Positions 12,407 through 22,717 of a DNA stretch of 64,000 nucleotides are shown in pieces. The stretch lies in NCBI GenBank assembly GCA_019915015.1, contig JAHBBC010000003.1, positions 248,001 through 312,000 on the forward strand. Direction: 5' to 3'. Source of the DNA: Auriscalpium vulgare (Eukaryota > Basidiomycota > Agaricomycetes > Russulales > Auriscalpiaceae). Position 1 is the first letter of the stretch; every line of letters begins with the position of its first letter. The notes beneath the pieces were generated by a model. The model saw only the letters and a list, made by a program, of their open reading frames with translations. It did no database searches and was not told where the DNA came from. The position numbers and the translations under genes are program-made.

Positions 12407-12908
12407 CGACGATATGGGGGATCAGGGATGGTGATTTGGAAAGTAGAAAAGGCTGTGGCGGAATGAAGGAGCGGTGTAGGATTGCGGCTGTTCAGGCCTG
12501 CATTTGAACGTCGGAGGGGAAGAGAGGGTAGGAGGCCCAAGGGGAGTGCGGGCAGTACTGAATATACAAAGCTTGCAGGCTGAAGAACGTAGCAACGGCG
12601 CTTAGTTATGTGCGTCTGTTTGCCCCCGAGGTTCGCGTCCAGTGCACTCCACTAGTGCTTTCTACCATCAGCTCGCTACAACGTATGCCTCACCGTCAGG
12701 GCACAGTGCCCTAGCGTAGATGTCGTATCTGCTTCAAGGCGATTTAGGGCGTCTGGTACGTGCCGCCTTGCCATCATCATGCTGGTACAAGCACGCTGCT
12801 ACGCCCTTGCTCTATTGTGGACGCAGGCCCTAGCGCTCGTGAGTGTTATACTAAAGTATAACAAGCCGTCGCGGCCCCCACGCCTGCCTTCCTCTCTCTC
12901 CTTCCACC
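12407..12908. promoter_or_regulatory. divergent intergenic region, Tea4-like / unknown gene
   Basis: About 500 bp between start codons of two divergent genes. The stretch just before 12909 is pyrimidine-rich (CTTCCTCTCTCTCCTTCCACC), a usual fungal core-promoter/leader feature. Short ORFs here look spurious. Confidence 0.4.
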
Positions 12909-13746
12909 ATGCAAGCCAGCTTCGACATGGGACTGATACTCACAGTGCGTTCCGTGACATTGCGCCTAACCACCAGAAGCATTGACACTGCATCTATCTA
13001 GCACCTCGAATTCTGGGTCTCCAACGCGAAGGGGCTCCCTGTCCGATCTCTCGCCACAATATCGCATGGCTTCACTTCCGTCGCCACCATCCCGCGTCTC
13101 TACCTACTGAAGCCCATCGAGGACAGTGCTCGGCACGCCCTGTCTTGGCTCATCGCACTAAGAAACCAGCGCTGGACGCAAGTGCTGTGGCGTCTCCTTC
13201 CTTCGGGGCGCTTGTATCAGCACTACAAGTCCACTGCTGAAGAGCAGCGCTACTGGGACGTTGCCGCACGCTGGCGACACCGACTGGCAGCGTCCGACGC
13301 GCGTTTCGGCGGGCTGAATCCGTCCTTTAGTCGATATATGACCCGCATACCTCTGCTGTTCTCATACGTCCCGAGCCTGCTCCCGGACTATAGAGACCAG
13401 GTCATCATGGACGAAGAAGGGCATGAATACTACCTCTCCCCGATGGCATATCGCAAGTGGCACATTATGGTGTACCCTGGAGAGGTACGGCACCCCCCAT
13501 TTTCTTCTGGATGTTCAATAACTGACAATCTAACCTCAGGCACATCCGGATATGCGAGACGCTGCCAAGGCAGTGAAATATCTCAGCATGCGAGACCGGA
13601 GAGAAATTCACCGCATCTCGCGCCTGCTTCGAGACGAGGATGTCTCTCGAACCTCATTTGAACAATTGCGAATATCAACGTATTGCACTATGTGGACCCG
13701 ATACCTGGATTGTAAAGGCCCTGACCTAGCGATCGTTTTCGAGTAG
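12909..13746 (+). CDS. Hypothetical protein, 241 aa, not recognised
   Basis: Three exons (12909-12944, 13002-13484, 13540-13746) with good donor, branch (CCTAAC, TCTAAC) and acceptor sites; the first exon encodes only 12 residues (MQASFDMGLILT). The protein is rich in Arg, Trp, Tyr and His, with blocks such as HLEFWVSNAKGLPVRSL, EEQRYWDVAARWRHRL and YYLSPMAYRKWHIMVYPGE, and no clear signal peptide or membrane span. It looks like a conserved soluble protein; I know no matching family. Its stop lies only 61 bp from the stop of convergent GRC3, so their transcripts probably overlap. Gene reality is well supported by the clean splice pattern; function is unknown. Confidence 0.7.
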
Positions 13747-13807
13747 CTAGTACCGCTCTGTGTAATTTTACCTACGTCCCTGTACTTTTACCATCTAAGA
13801 CAGACCG

Positions 13808-16249
13808 CTACATTTGACCCTTGCGCATCAGATTTCGCCGGGCTCGCCTGCGTTCTCCGCCCACACCACTTCCTTTACCCCACCTCAAGTACGGTACCCG
13901 TGCTGCGTCCACGCCAGTAACATCCCCATTATCGCTCCGGTGATCTAGCAAGCCCCAAACGGGCAGCTCCAGGTCGCCTTTGATCAAAACGCGACTTGTT
14001 GCCAGTAGGTGTGCCGGGAGAGGGGTGACCATGTGAAGAAGGGTAGGGGGCCCGAATGATACACCACGCACAAGCGCAAGGCCAGAGCATGTCGAATTCG
14101 CAGGGTCTGGGAGCCCAGCTCCTTGTGTGTATGCGACACCAGTAGATGAAGATGCATCGGTGCATGCAAGTCTATCTGCTGGGGCGTCTACATGGACCAG
14201 TCCGACGATGGCGGTGTTAAGGACACGAAGTAGCTCGGCGGGCACGACGTCCTCGCTGCCACCGCCAGTAAGGATCACCTCATCCAGGGCCAAGACCGCG
14301 TTAACTTCATATGGAGCCTGGGCGCATAGTGGCAGACGCGTGTCCCAAGCTTCTGCGGACACCATTTGAAGCGGTGTAGTAGGCGCAGCAGGGAACAGGG
14401 CATGGAAGTAGGACATGAGGGCGATTGTGCGGTGATCTGCTGCAGTAAAGCGCACTGCGCTGGTGCGCGAGACCACAGCGTCCAGGCTGTGATACACGGT
14501 GTGTGCAGAGAGCAGCTCAGACGTAGGGGGCGATAACGACCACGGTCCATCCCTCCGGTCTTCAAAATCAAACACGTGCGAGGGTTCAACAATTTCCTTG
14601 ATCTGAAGAGAAAGATCTGCGCCTAAACCCTTCGTCCAGCCCATGGTGTTCACGACCAGAGGAATGGTGTCCTTGATGCGTCTATCCATGGAGTCGGCGT
14701 CATCGTTCACGTCCACCAACGATGTTGCAAACTGAAGATCCAGTCGATAGTTTTGCATGATGGCTTGAATTGCGCTGAGGTAATGGGATGGTGATGAACG
14801 GGGCGAAGTTGAGCCGATGTAATGAGCTTGATGAGAAAGAGTCGGATGCGTGAAAGGCGGACCTGGCAAACTGTAAGATGAAGCTCTATCTATCTGAAGT
14901 GTATGGACGGCGCATACCGAACAAAGGACGGTCGCATATAGTTAAAGCCACGATACCACCAGGTGTAAACTCAGACTGGCCGATATCACACTCCAGAAAC
15001 GCAACTCGACGGAACCTGTATGAAACATTTGAGTCAAGAAAACAAATCATGTAGGTTGACATGCCTACCGAAGGGTCAGACGATTAAGCAATGTTCGCGC
15101 AAAAGTGCTCTTGCCCGAGTTTTTGGAGCCCTGTACGAAACTGACCATGGGCTCAGGTGTGCCCATCTCCGAATCGAGCTGACGAAGGCATGAATTGAGT
15201 GCACTTTCCCAAGAGCGCGGAAGCCGAAAAAATGGCGTGTCCGGTGATGCAGACTTCAGCTGCAGGGAAGATCAGCCTTGAACAACCAGAATATTTGAGC
15301 TGCGTACAAGATATGTGGAGGTCAGCGGAAACTCTTCAAACTCACCGTCCACGCGCACAGGAGTGAAGAGATTATCGAATGTGCGGACAACACGACCCAG
15401 GTCCTCCACGCCCGTATGCAGGTCCTGCACCACAATCAAAGAGTACAACTCGCCGAGTTGTGACGCGATTCTATCTGGGATTTCGACCACAAATGACTTG
15501 TTCGATTCGCCACGTTGGGAAGATGCCTGGATGATTGGTATCGGAGATGACCTCGGGGCAAATACAGGGTACGAAGTTCGGGTCGGGCGCAAGGTCACAC
15601 CGAGAAGCGAGACGGAGCCGCGGAGGATACGCAGTCGGTATACACCCACAAAAGAGACAGTTGCAGATGGGGGCAGGATAACCGCGACTGACGGCTTGTC
15701 CGGCAGCCCAAGGGACAACGTATCCTCCGAAGTCAACAGGAACATGTTTCGATCTTCCGCTGGACGAAAAGACAAAGCGATCTCCGGCCCATGGGGGAGG
15801 TGTGTTTTCGTTGGAACAGCATTGTCACCTCCATCGTCTGACTCCTCGTCGGAAGAATCTGAGAGAGGTCTGCTCGGAGACCACGCCCGCTTGCTCTTCT
15901 GCAGTCCGATGGCCGACGCATCCACTAGTGGTTCGCCTTGGTGTTCTGTTTCTGAGCTAGAGGACGCGGCCAAGACAGCGTCGTCCAGTAGCATGAAGTC
16001 TGCCTGCGCGTCGAAGGTACTGCCCGCGACTTGCCGCGGTTGCGAGGGAGTCGGCGGTCCATGAGGGAGAGGTGCGGACGAAGTCTTTGCCTTCTTCGAA
16101 GAGGGTGTAGTGGAGTGGCCAGCTCGACGTTTTGGAGGTTTCACCGCCTTTGTCTGCGCTGGAAGGACATCCGACGGGCTTGGAGTCGGGTCTTCGGTAG
16201 TCCTGCGGTCTTGTAGACGGGCTTTGCGGGCTGCGACTGCACTCAACAT
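13808..16249 (-). CDS. GRC3: Polynucleotide 5'-hydroxyl-kinase GRC3 (Clp1/NOL9 family)
   Basis: Nucleolar RNA kinase that works with Las1 in ITS2 pre-rRNA processing. Exons 16249-15308, 15259-15069, 15015-14918 and 14862-13808 encode 761 residues. A long acidic/serine-rich N-terminus precedes the beta domain; Walker A is VQGSKNSGKST in exon 2, the CDIGQ segment (LECDIGQSEFTPGG) is in exon 3, and exon 4 begins with the PPFTHPTLSHQAHYIG block followed by VVNTMGWTKGLG. These are Grc3/NOL9 hallmarks. The 48-nt intron at 15260-15307 removes an in-frame TGA. Divergent from MDH with 143 bp between starts. Confidence 0.93.
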
Positions 16250-16392
16250 GGGCGGAGGCGAGCAAGTTGTGCGATAAGATAAGATGCGGAAGTTTGCGGT
16301 CGGCCTTCCGCAATTTCAGACGATTATTCTGTCGGGTTTCGTCAACGCGAACTTGACTCACGACCACCACTTTCCCCCTAACCTCACCTAAC
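16250..16392. promoter_or_regulatory. bidirectional promoter, GRC3 / mitochondrial MDH
   Basis: 143 bp between divergent start codons. It contains CGATAAGATAAGAT at 16272-16285, 23 bp upstream of the GRC3 ATG, identical to the copy upstream of the PRKRIP1-like gene, and a CT-rich run (CCACCACTTTCCCCCTAACC) just before the MDH start. Confidence 0.55.
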
Positions 16393-17663
16393 ATGCTCAG
16401 CCGCACCGCTTTCCGCGCAGTTCAGTCCCGTTCCTTCTCCTCGTCTGCGGCTCGCCAGACCAAGGTTGCTGTCCTCGGCGCTGGCGGAGGAATTGGTCAA
16501 CCGCTCTCCCTCCTTCTCAAGCTCGACCCCCATGTCACCGCTTTAAGCCTCTATGATATCCGTGGCGCGCCTGGCGTGGCTGCGGACGTCAGCCATATTG
16601 ATTCCGACAGTCATGTATGTTCACTGGCTCTAACGCGCCTATAGTGAGCTGATGTGCTGGCACAGGTTACCGGATATCCTGCCGACAAGCTCGATGAAGC
16701 CCTCAAAGACGTCAAGGTCGTCGTCATTCCCGCTGGCGTTCCACGCAAGGTACGAGCTTGTAACCATCATATATTGCGTTCCGCGCTCATTTCATACGAA
16801 CTTTAGCCCGGTGTAAGTCCCTCCTTGCTCATTTATTGCCCCCACACTCAACCCGCACAAAGATGACCCGTGATGACCTGTTCAACGTGAGTGCCCTATC
16901 CTGACAAACGAAGACGGTCAATTTAAATCGTTTTAGACCAATGCTTCGATCGTCCGCGACCTCGCTGGTGCCATTGCTCGCGTCTCCCCCGAAGCGCACA
17001 TCCTTGTCATTTCCAACCCGGTCAACTCGACAGTACCCATTGTCGCAGAGACGCTCAAGAAGGCTGGCGTGTTTGACCCTCGCCGCCTCTTCGGTGTTAC
17101 CACGCTCGACGTCGTGCGCGCGGCCCGCTTCCTTGGCGAGATCACCAACGCAGACCCGAAGGAGACCGCAGTCACGGTCGTAGGTGGCCACTCCGGCGCC
17201 ACCATCGTGCCTTTGTTGTCCCAGACTCCCTTTGGCAAAGCCATCAAGGGTGAGGCATATGAGAAGATCGTGCACCGCATACAGTACGGCGGTGACGAGG
17301 TCGTGAAGGCGAAGGACGGCGCCGGCAGTGCTACGCTTTCGATGGCGTATGCCGGTGCCAAGTTCGCCAATGCCCTCCTGCGTGGTCTGAGCGGTGAGAA
17401 GGGTGTTGTCACACCGACCTTCGTCAAGAGCCCGCTCTTCGAGGACCAGGGTGTCGAGTTCTTCTCCTCAGATGTCGAGCTTGGCGTAAGCAACTCTGAC
17501 TGCAATTGTCCTGCGTACTCCTGACATTGATCTCTTACAGGTTAATGGCGTGGAGAATATCCTGCCACTTGGAAATCTGACGCCGGAGGAGCAGGCGCTG
17601 CTCGACGCGTGCATTCCCGATCTGAAGAAGAACATCGAGAAGGGCAAGGCGTTTGTTGCTTGA
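16393..17663 (+). CDS. Malate dehydrogenase, mitochondrial
   Basis: NAD-dependent malate/oxaloacetate interconversion in the TCA cycle. Six exons (16393-16614, 16666-16749, 16807-16812, 16863-16886, 16937-17485, 17541-17663) encode 335 residues. The N-terminus ([20 protein letters not shown]) is a typical mitochondrial presequence. The Rossmann loop is [11 protein letters not shown]; the mobile-loop/substrate region is [20 protein letters not shown]; the active site region is [16 protein letters not shown]. Exon 3 is 6 nt (CCCGGT, encoding the conserved PG) and exon 4 is 24 nt. All catalytic motifs are intact. Confidence 0.97.
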
Positions 17664-17824
17664 ACCAAAAAGATTACGTCGTAATAGAGCGTTTTTTTTT
17701 GCCTTCCGCGACTCGTATTGGACGCGAAAGCAGTGTGTAGGAAAACACTTGAGCAGAAAGTGCGGTCAAGATATCGCGCTCACCGCACCGAGCTGTTGGA
17801 TGCGTACAAAATATATATGAGAGG

Positions 17825-18391
17825 TCACTTCCGACCCTTCCCTTTTGTCTGCACCAGTGTGAAACCGTCTTCATCTACGACGGGTGCCGGCTTTGCTAAA
17901 CCTCCAGCGTTCAGCAATGGCGGAGCGTCCTCGCCGTCGCTCTCTTCGCTCTCACCCTCTTCATCCTCCCACTCCCCTTCACCATCCTCAACGACCTCCA
18001 CTTCGACCTTTTTCCCTCGCAATCCCTCGGCACGGGCCTCCCACGCAAGCACATCACTCGGTGGGGCGTCCCAGAGAGCCACGATGTCCCTTGCAACCGT
18101 CTCTGCACTGCCGTCTTCCAAGACCGTGTCATACTCGTCCTCCATCACCTGGAGCAGCATCGTCGCGATGTATTCGGCGTCTGGTAGCGTGGTTTCCTCC
18201 TCGAAGGCGTCGACGAGTTGGGATGCTAGCCACGTTCGCTTTGCGGCCGACTCGGGTCCTCCCCAGCCGTTGTCAACGGCTACGCGGAGGGCGGGCCACA
18301 GTGCGAGGCGTGCGATAACGCCACGAGCAAAGAGGACAGATGTGGATGAAGGCGCGGACAGCGTCGCGTCGAGCACTGTTGAGCTTGACAT
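17825..18391 (-). CDS. TSR2: Pre-rRNA processing protein TSR2
   Basis: Small acidic escortin that chaperones ribosomal protein eS26 and supports 20S pre-rRNA processing. Single exon, 188 residues. The family core ALWPALRVAVDNGWGG followed by KRTWLASQLVD is at about residues 30-65, then a helical segment, an acidic run (EDGEGEWEDEEGESEESDGED) near 140-160 and the end VDEDGFTLVQTKGKGRK, all as in TSR2. Convergent with MDH (161 bp between stops). A second nearby ribosome-biogenesis gene after GRC3. Confidence 0.92.
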   Translation of the reverse strand: MSSSTVLDATLSAPSSTSVLFARGVIARLALWPALRVAVDNGWGGPESAAKRTWLASQLVDAFEEETTLPDAEYIATMLLQVMEDEYDTVLEDGSAETVARDIVALWDAPPSDVLAWEARAEGLRGKKVEVEVVEDGEGEWEDEEGESEESDGEDAPPLLNAGGLAKPAPVVDEDGFTLVQTKGKGRK

Positions 18392-19161
18392 CGTGAGGAT
18401 CGAATAGTTTTTTGGCCGCGAGACGTATTACCTTGCCCTGGCAGTAATATTTCGAGTCACGCCTCCTCTGGCTCTCGGCTTCTTCCGCGCTGTCTTGCGA
18501 CATCTGCCACTGGGATCTGACGCAGGGGTCCGAATTCTCGAGTTTTTGTACACCGGCATCCGTTCTTATTGACCAGTCTCAGTTTGGACTTGTGTAAACC
18601 TTCCGTTGTGCGTAGTCATTGTGAAATATGTCCCATTACTGTACGCCTCGTTCCCTGCCATCGCGTGTGCAGCCCCGAATAACCTGGCACGAGAAGGCGG
18701 GCAGACTCAAGGCCAGCTGTTGTGATGTTAGTCTCATAGGTTCGAATATGAGCATACACATGCTGGGTCCATGAACGCTCAGTGCACAGGTGGCTCGTCG
18801 AATACGTGGCTCTCGAGCTGTGTGGCTGGTCCAGGACAGACTACGGCACCCCGAATACTCAGCGTCCTGCAGATGTTCTGGTGCTGTCTCGAGCTCGCAC
18901 TCCGTAGACTCTGCAAAATATCTGGCTCGAAACATGGTCTTAGGCTGCCCCCGCATTCTCCCCCGCCTCTGTGTGCGCAGCGGCGCTTTTGGAAGAGCTC
19001 CGGCAAAGACCGCGTATGGCATACGTGCGCACTAGTACTACTAGTTGGTAATCTCAATCATTGATAATTTACGTTCGGTATATAGTAAGGGCAAACCTAG
19101 TACAGAGTTCGAGGACTGATCTCATAACAGTAAGACCTGCGACGCGGCCTTCATATGGCAT
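18392..19161. other. intergenic region without recognisable gene
   Basis: 770 bp between the start of TSR2 and the stop of PMT2. Only short ORFs lacking family features or plausible splice partners are present. It should contain the TSR2 promoter and the PMT2 3' UTR. A GGTTCGAAT at about 18739 resembles a tRNA B-box, but no tRNA fold is visible around it. Confidence 0.5.
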
Positions 19162-22100
19162 CTACGCAGCGGCATCAGGGAACAGCTCGTGTCGAACCTC
19201 GTCAGCATGGCTCTGCTCCTCGTCCAAAGGCCCCTGCGCCTTCTGCTTCTGTGCCTCCAAATCCGCACTGGACGCTGGGGACGCCGCGCTTGCTGCTGTC
19301 GCTCCAGAAGCCGACTCCTCTTGCGCAGCGCTGCTTGCGTCTTCATGTGCTGCTGCTGGCGAGGTCGTTGACTCGCCGCCCACGGAGCTCACAGCCTTCT
19401 TCTCCGCAGGCTCATCCTGTGGTGGCGGTAGAATGTGCTCCTCGCTTTTGAATTTCGGCTGCTCTGCCTGCGCAAAGACGTCGTGACCAGGCTCGGCCTT
19501 GGCCGCGTCAAACACCGTTTCCTCCGCTTTTTGTCCGTCTGGTCCCGGGGCATCCTTGACTACCATGGCGCCACGCCCATCTGGTTCGCCACCAATAGTT
19601 GCTACTGGTGCAGAGGTCTGTTTTGGAGTCGCAAGGATGGCGCCGTCGTATTGCGAATACTGGTCAGAGTGGTCAGTATTCTTTCTTTATCACGTCGGTG
19701 GATGCACTCACATCGTCCAGGAAATCATTGCTGTAGAGTGATCATCAGCGAAGCCGAATGCATGCGACTATTTGTGTGCTTACCAGCTGAAGTCCCATGT
19801 CTTCAGCCATTGCGAGTCAGTGCACTTTGACTTGGTCCACGGACTTCCGTACGCGAGGGGACTGAAAATGGAGAAATTCCAGATTGCGAGAAGGATGATG
19901 ATGCCCGCGATCTGCAGGCGAACGCGAGGGCGTAGGGTTGAAGTCAGGAAGTCGAAGACCCCGCATAACATCAGGATCGCGAAGTAAAGAGCGGGTAGGT
20001 AATGGTGCAGGAAAAGTTGGCGGCCCATCAAGAAGAAGGGGAAGTAGTGCAGGCCCCAGCCGATGAACAGGAAGCCGCATAGAGCATCGTACTTCACGAC
20101 TTTCGCTGGAATGGAGTAAGTAAAGTAACGTAAATGTCAGAGAAATAGAGTACTTACTGTTCTCAAAATCGCGATATCCTCGCTGAGACCGCAGTACCAG
20201 AAGACCTCTAATCGCACTGTATGCCAACACCGCCGCTGTGCTGAGCCACCATACAAGTGGATTGCCAGTCAAATATATTTGGCGATGGTCTTTGACCCAG
20301 AAGTTCTAGACCGATATTAGCACAGGCACAGAGAGACAATGCGAGCACTGACAATGCCTCGACGTAGCATAGGCCAGGAAGATGGTCGAGAGTCGAACGT
20401 ATGGCGGTCAGTCAGTCCAGCGTTCGTCGTCCACATTACTTGCTGTAGTTCCCAGAACTTGGCGAGGAAACCGGGATTGCGGTAGTTGACCTTGGGCGCA
20501 TTGGCAGGCACTGATGAGCTCATAGCAGATGAGCGATGGGAGTGAACAAATACAAGGTAACTCACATTTTGTGTGGTCGTTCTTCTCTATCATCCATAAA
20601 GAATTTGGTCTCACAGCATTCTTGTTGCACGTCACCTCTTGCTGTTCGAAGCCCCATGACGGCAACTTCACTTTATGCGAGAAGAGATAGCAACCGGTGA
20701 GGGCGTGACGAAGTCGGAACTGAGAGCCCAACGTCCTCACGCGACGGCTTGACTCCGGGTCGCGTCGGTCGCCGTGGTCGATCTCCACGAACCAGTCATC
20801 ATTCATATCGCCAATGAAACCAGGCATCCCGTAACCAGAAACTTCGTTCTGGAAATCCACTTCGGAAACCGGGGGGCGGAAATCGTGCGAGTGCAGATTC
20901 TTTTCGGTGGCAAGGTGGCGTAACTTGATGCGAGTGCCGGTGGTAATGTAGTGCAGCCCCTCGAGTTGATCCCAATCGGCAGACGGGTCCCCCGTTTGCG
21001 TGGCATTGATGATGCGCCATTCGTTGTTCGTGTCCTGATGAGGGTAAAGGGTGACTTGTTGTTCTGCGGCGAGCGCCGTCAACACTAATAGAGTGACGAG
21101 GAAAATACATCGTACGTTGGCTACCACCGGGATAATTATGCCCATGAGAGTGCAAATAGCCGCCTTGCGTATTGACGTGGCGTATGGTGACTTTGGAACC
21201 CATGGCCACGTCTGGGAGTGATAAGTATACCAGACGTTGAAGGCATAAGGGCGTCTTACCAGCGTATGTGTCAGCCATACTGTGTCCCCCTAACGTGTGC
21301 TGGAATTCGGCACTCATGAAGCCATCGCCCTCCCCCGAGTTCTCCAAGATCAGGAAGTGAATTTGGAACATAGCCATGTAAAATAAGATCGGTACGACGA
21401 TGAGACACAGCGCACGCGCCCAGAAGTGCTTGAGCCATATCCTGGGTGGTACACGCAGGTCACCTAGAAGCACCCAGAGTTGCTTGATTGTTCCGAGACC
21501 GATTGTTGCGATGGTGAAGAGTCCGACCCATTTGCTGCTCACTACAGCACCGAGTCCAAGTCCAGTGAGAGTAAGCCAAGACCACCAGCGCGTCGTGAAT
21601 GGCTCGTGCTTGTCTTCGTTGCAAAAGCCAACCCATAGGAAGGTAGCTAGCGCGGTGAAGAAAATGAGAGGAGAGTCGAGAAGGATGTGTCGTGACTGTG
21701 TAATGAGGCCGTTTTCGAAGGTGATAAGGAGGGAGGCGAGGAGCGCAGTGGTTGCACGGCAATCCAGGCCGCGAAGGGTCAAGTAGGAGAGTGGAACTGT
21801 TGCAATGCCCAAAGTGGCGGGCAGCATACGCATGGAGACATATGGGACGTTCTCATAGGCCCTTGAAAAGTACCAGTCAACGATGCGGTCACAAGGATAC
21901 ATAAGATGGGGAATGGACAGAAGGGCGAACGGGGGCGCTGGCATGCGGAAATGGTGCTTCATTTGGCGAGCCCGTCCTGCGTCACCGACGAATGAATGCG
22001 AAGGACTTACTTTCCAATGTCTTTGAAATCAAAGTTGCCATCATAACCAGAGAGGAATGCGGCGAGTGTGATGAGGAGTTTTGCCAACGGCGGGTGCACG

Positions 22101-22477
22101 TCGACAAAGTAGCGAGTCTTGATGTATCTCGACGCGAACTTGCCAAAATGCACCTCGTCAAACCTAGACCACGGTCAGTTCCACAGCACCTATCAATGCG
22201 ACTGGACTCACACGACGCTGTTTGGCTTGGACAGACGGAACAGACGCACGGCCGAGGCAATGATGACTACAGCCACAAGCAGCTTCCACTCGCCGGGGGT
22301 GATGCTGAACCCTCCGAGCGCGTACGCCGACTTGCGAGAGGGGCCAAAGCCCAACGACGCCGCAGCACGTCGCTCGTCTGCATCGAGGTGTCCTTGCCGG
22401 GGAGGAAATCGGGGTGCGGCGTGGGGTAGACCGGGGGGTGGTGAAGCTGGACGCCTGGCGCGAACGCTGGGTGCCAT
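19162..22477 (-). CDS. Dolichyl-phosphate-mannose protein O-mannosyltransferase, PMT2 type (GT39)
   Basis: ER membrane enzyme that starts O-mannosylation of secreted and cell-wall proteins. Ten exons (22477-22212, 22163-22011, 21861-21260, 21211-21116, 21063-20566, 20510-20353, 20305-20158, 20105-19784, 19730-19712, 19659-19162) give 919 residues. The first luminal loop has [13 protein letters not shown] and [11 protein letters not shown] (catalytic Asp-Glu region). The MIR loop follows ([33 protein letters not shown]), then [20 protein letters not shown] and C-terminal membrane spans including [21 protein letters not shown]. Exon 9 is only 19 nt. A roughly 170-residue hydrophilic, Ala/Glu-rich tail is longer than usual. 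PMT2 versus PMT1 subgroup is judged from remembered motifs; the start (MAPSVRARR) is the best of several. Confidence 0.9.
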
Positions 22478-22717
22478 AGGCAAATGAGCGACGAGACAAT
22501 GCACAAAGTAATGAGCAGGACAAGCGAGATTGAAAGGGGACGTGTCAAAGGAGAGGGAGACCAAACAGTGATGCCAGCGCGGCGGGCAAGTGATTTGAAG
22601 TCACAGTGGAGGCAACTGCTACAGGCTACGTGTTGCGCGTCTAACGTCACGAGGTCCCAAATCCAGGTCTGCAATACTCGTCTCTTTGCACATCTACTAA
22701 TACATTACAATGCTGGC

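Noticed and set aside
18735..18750. tRNA B-box-like GGTTCGAAT
   Set aside because: The downstream bases do not complete the B-box consensus and no acceptor stem or A-box could be placed around it.
21862..22010. Possible extra coding exon in PMT2 (open frame KHHFRMP...)
   Set aside because: Family alignment from memory joins IGK directly to the AYENVPYV segment; the 149-nt piece has good splice ends and no conserved motif, so it is treated as an intron.
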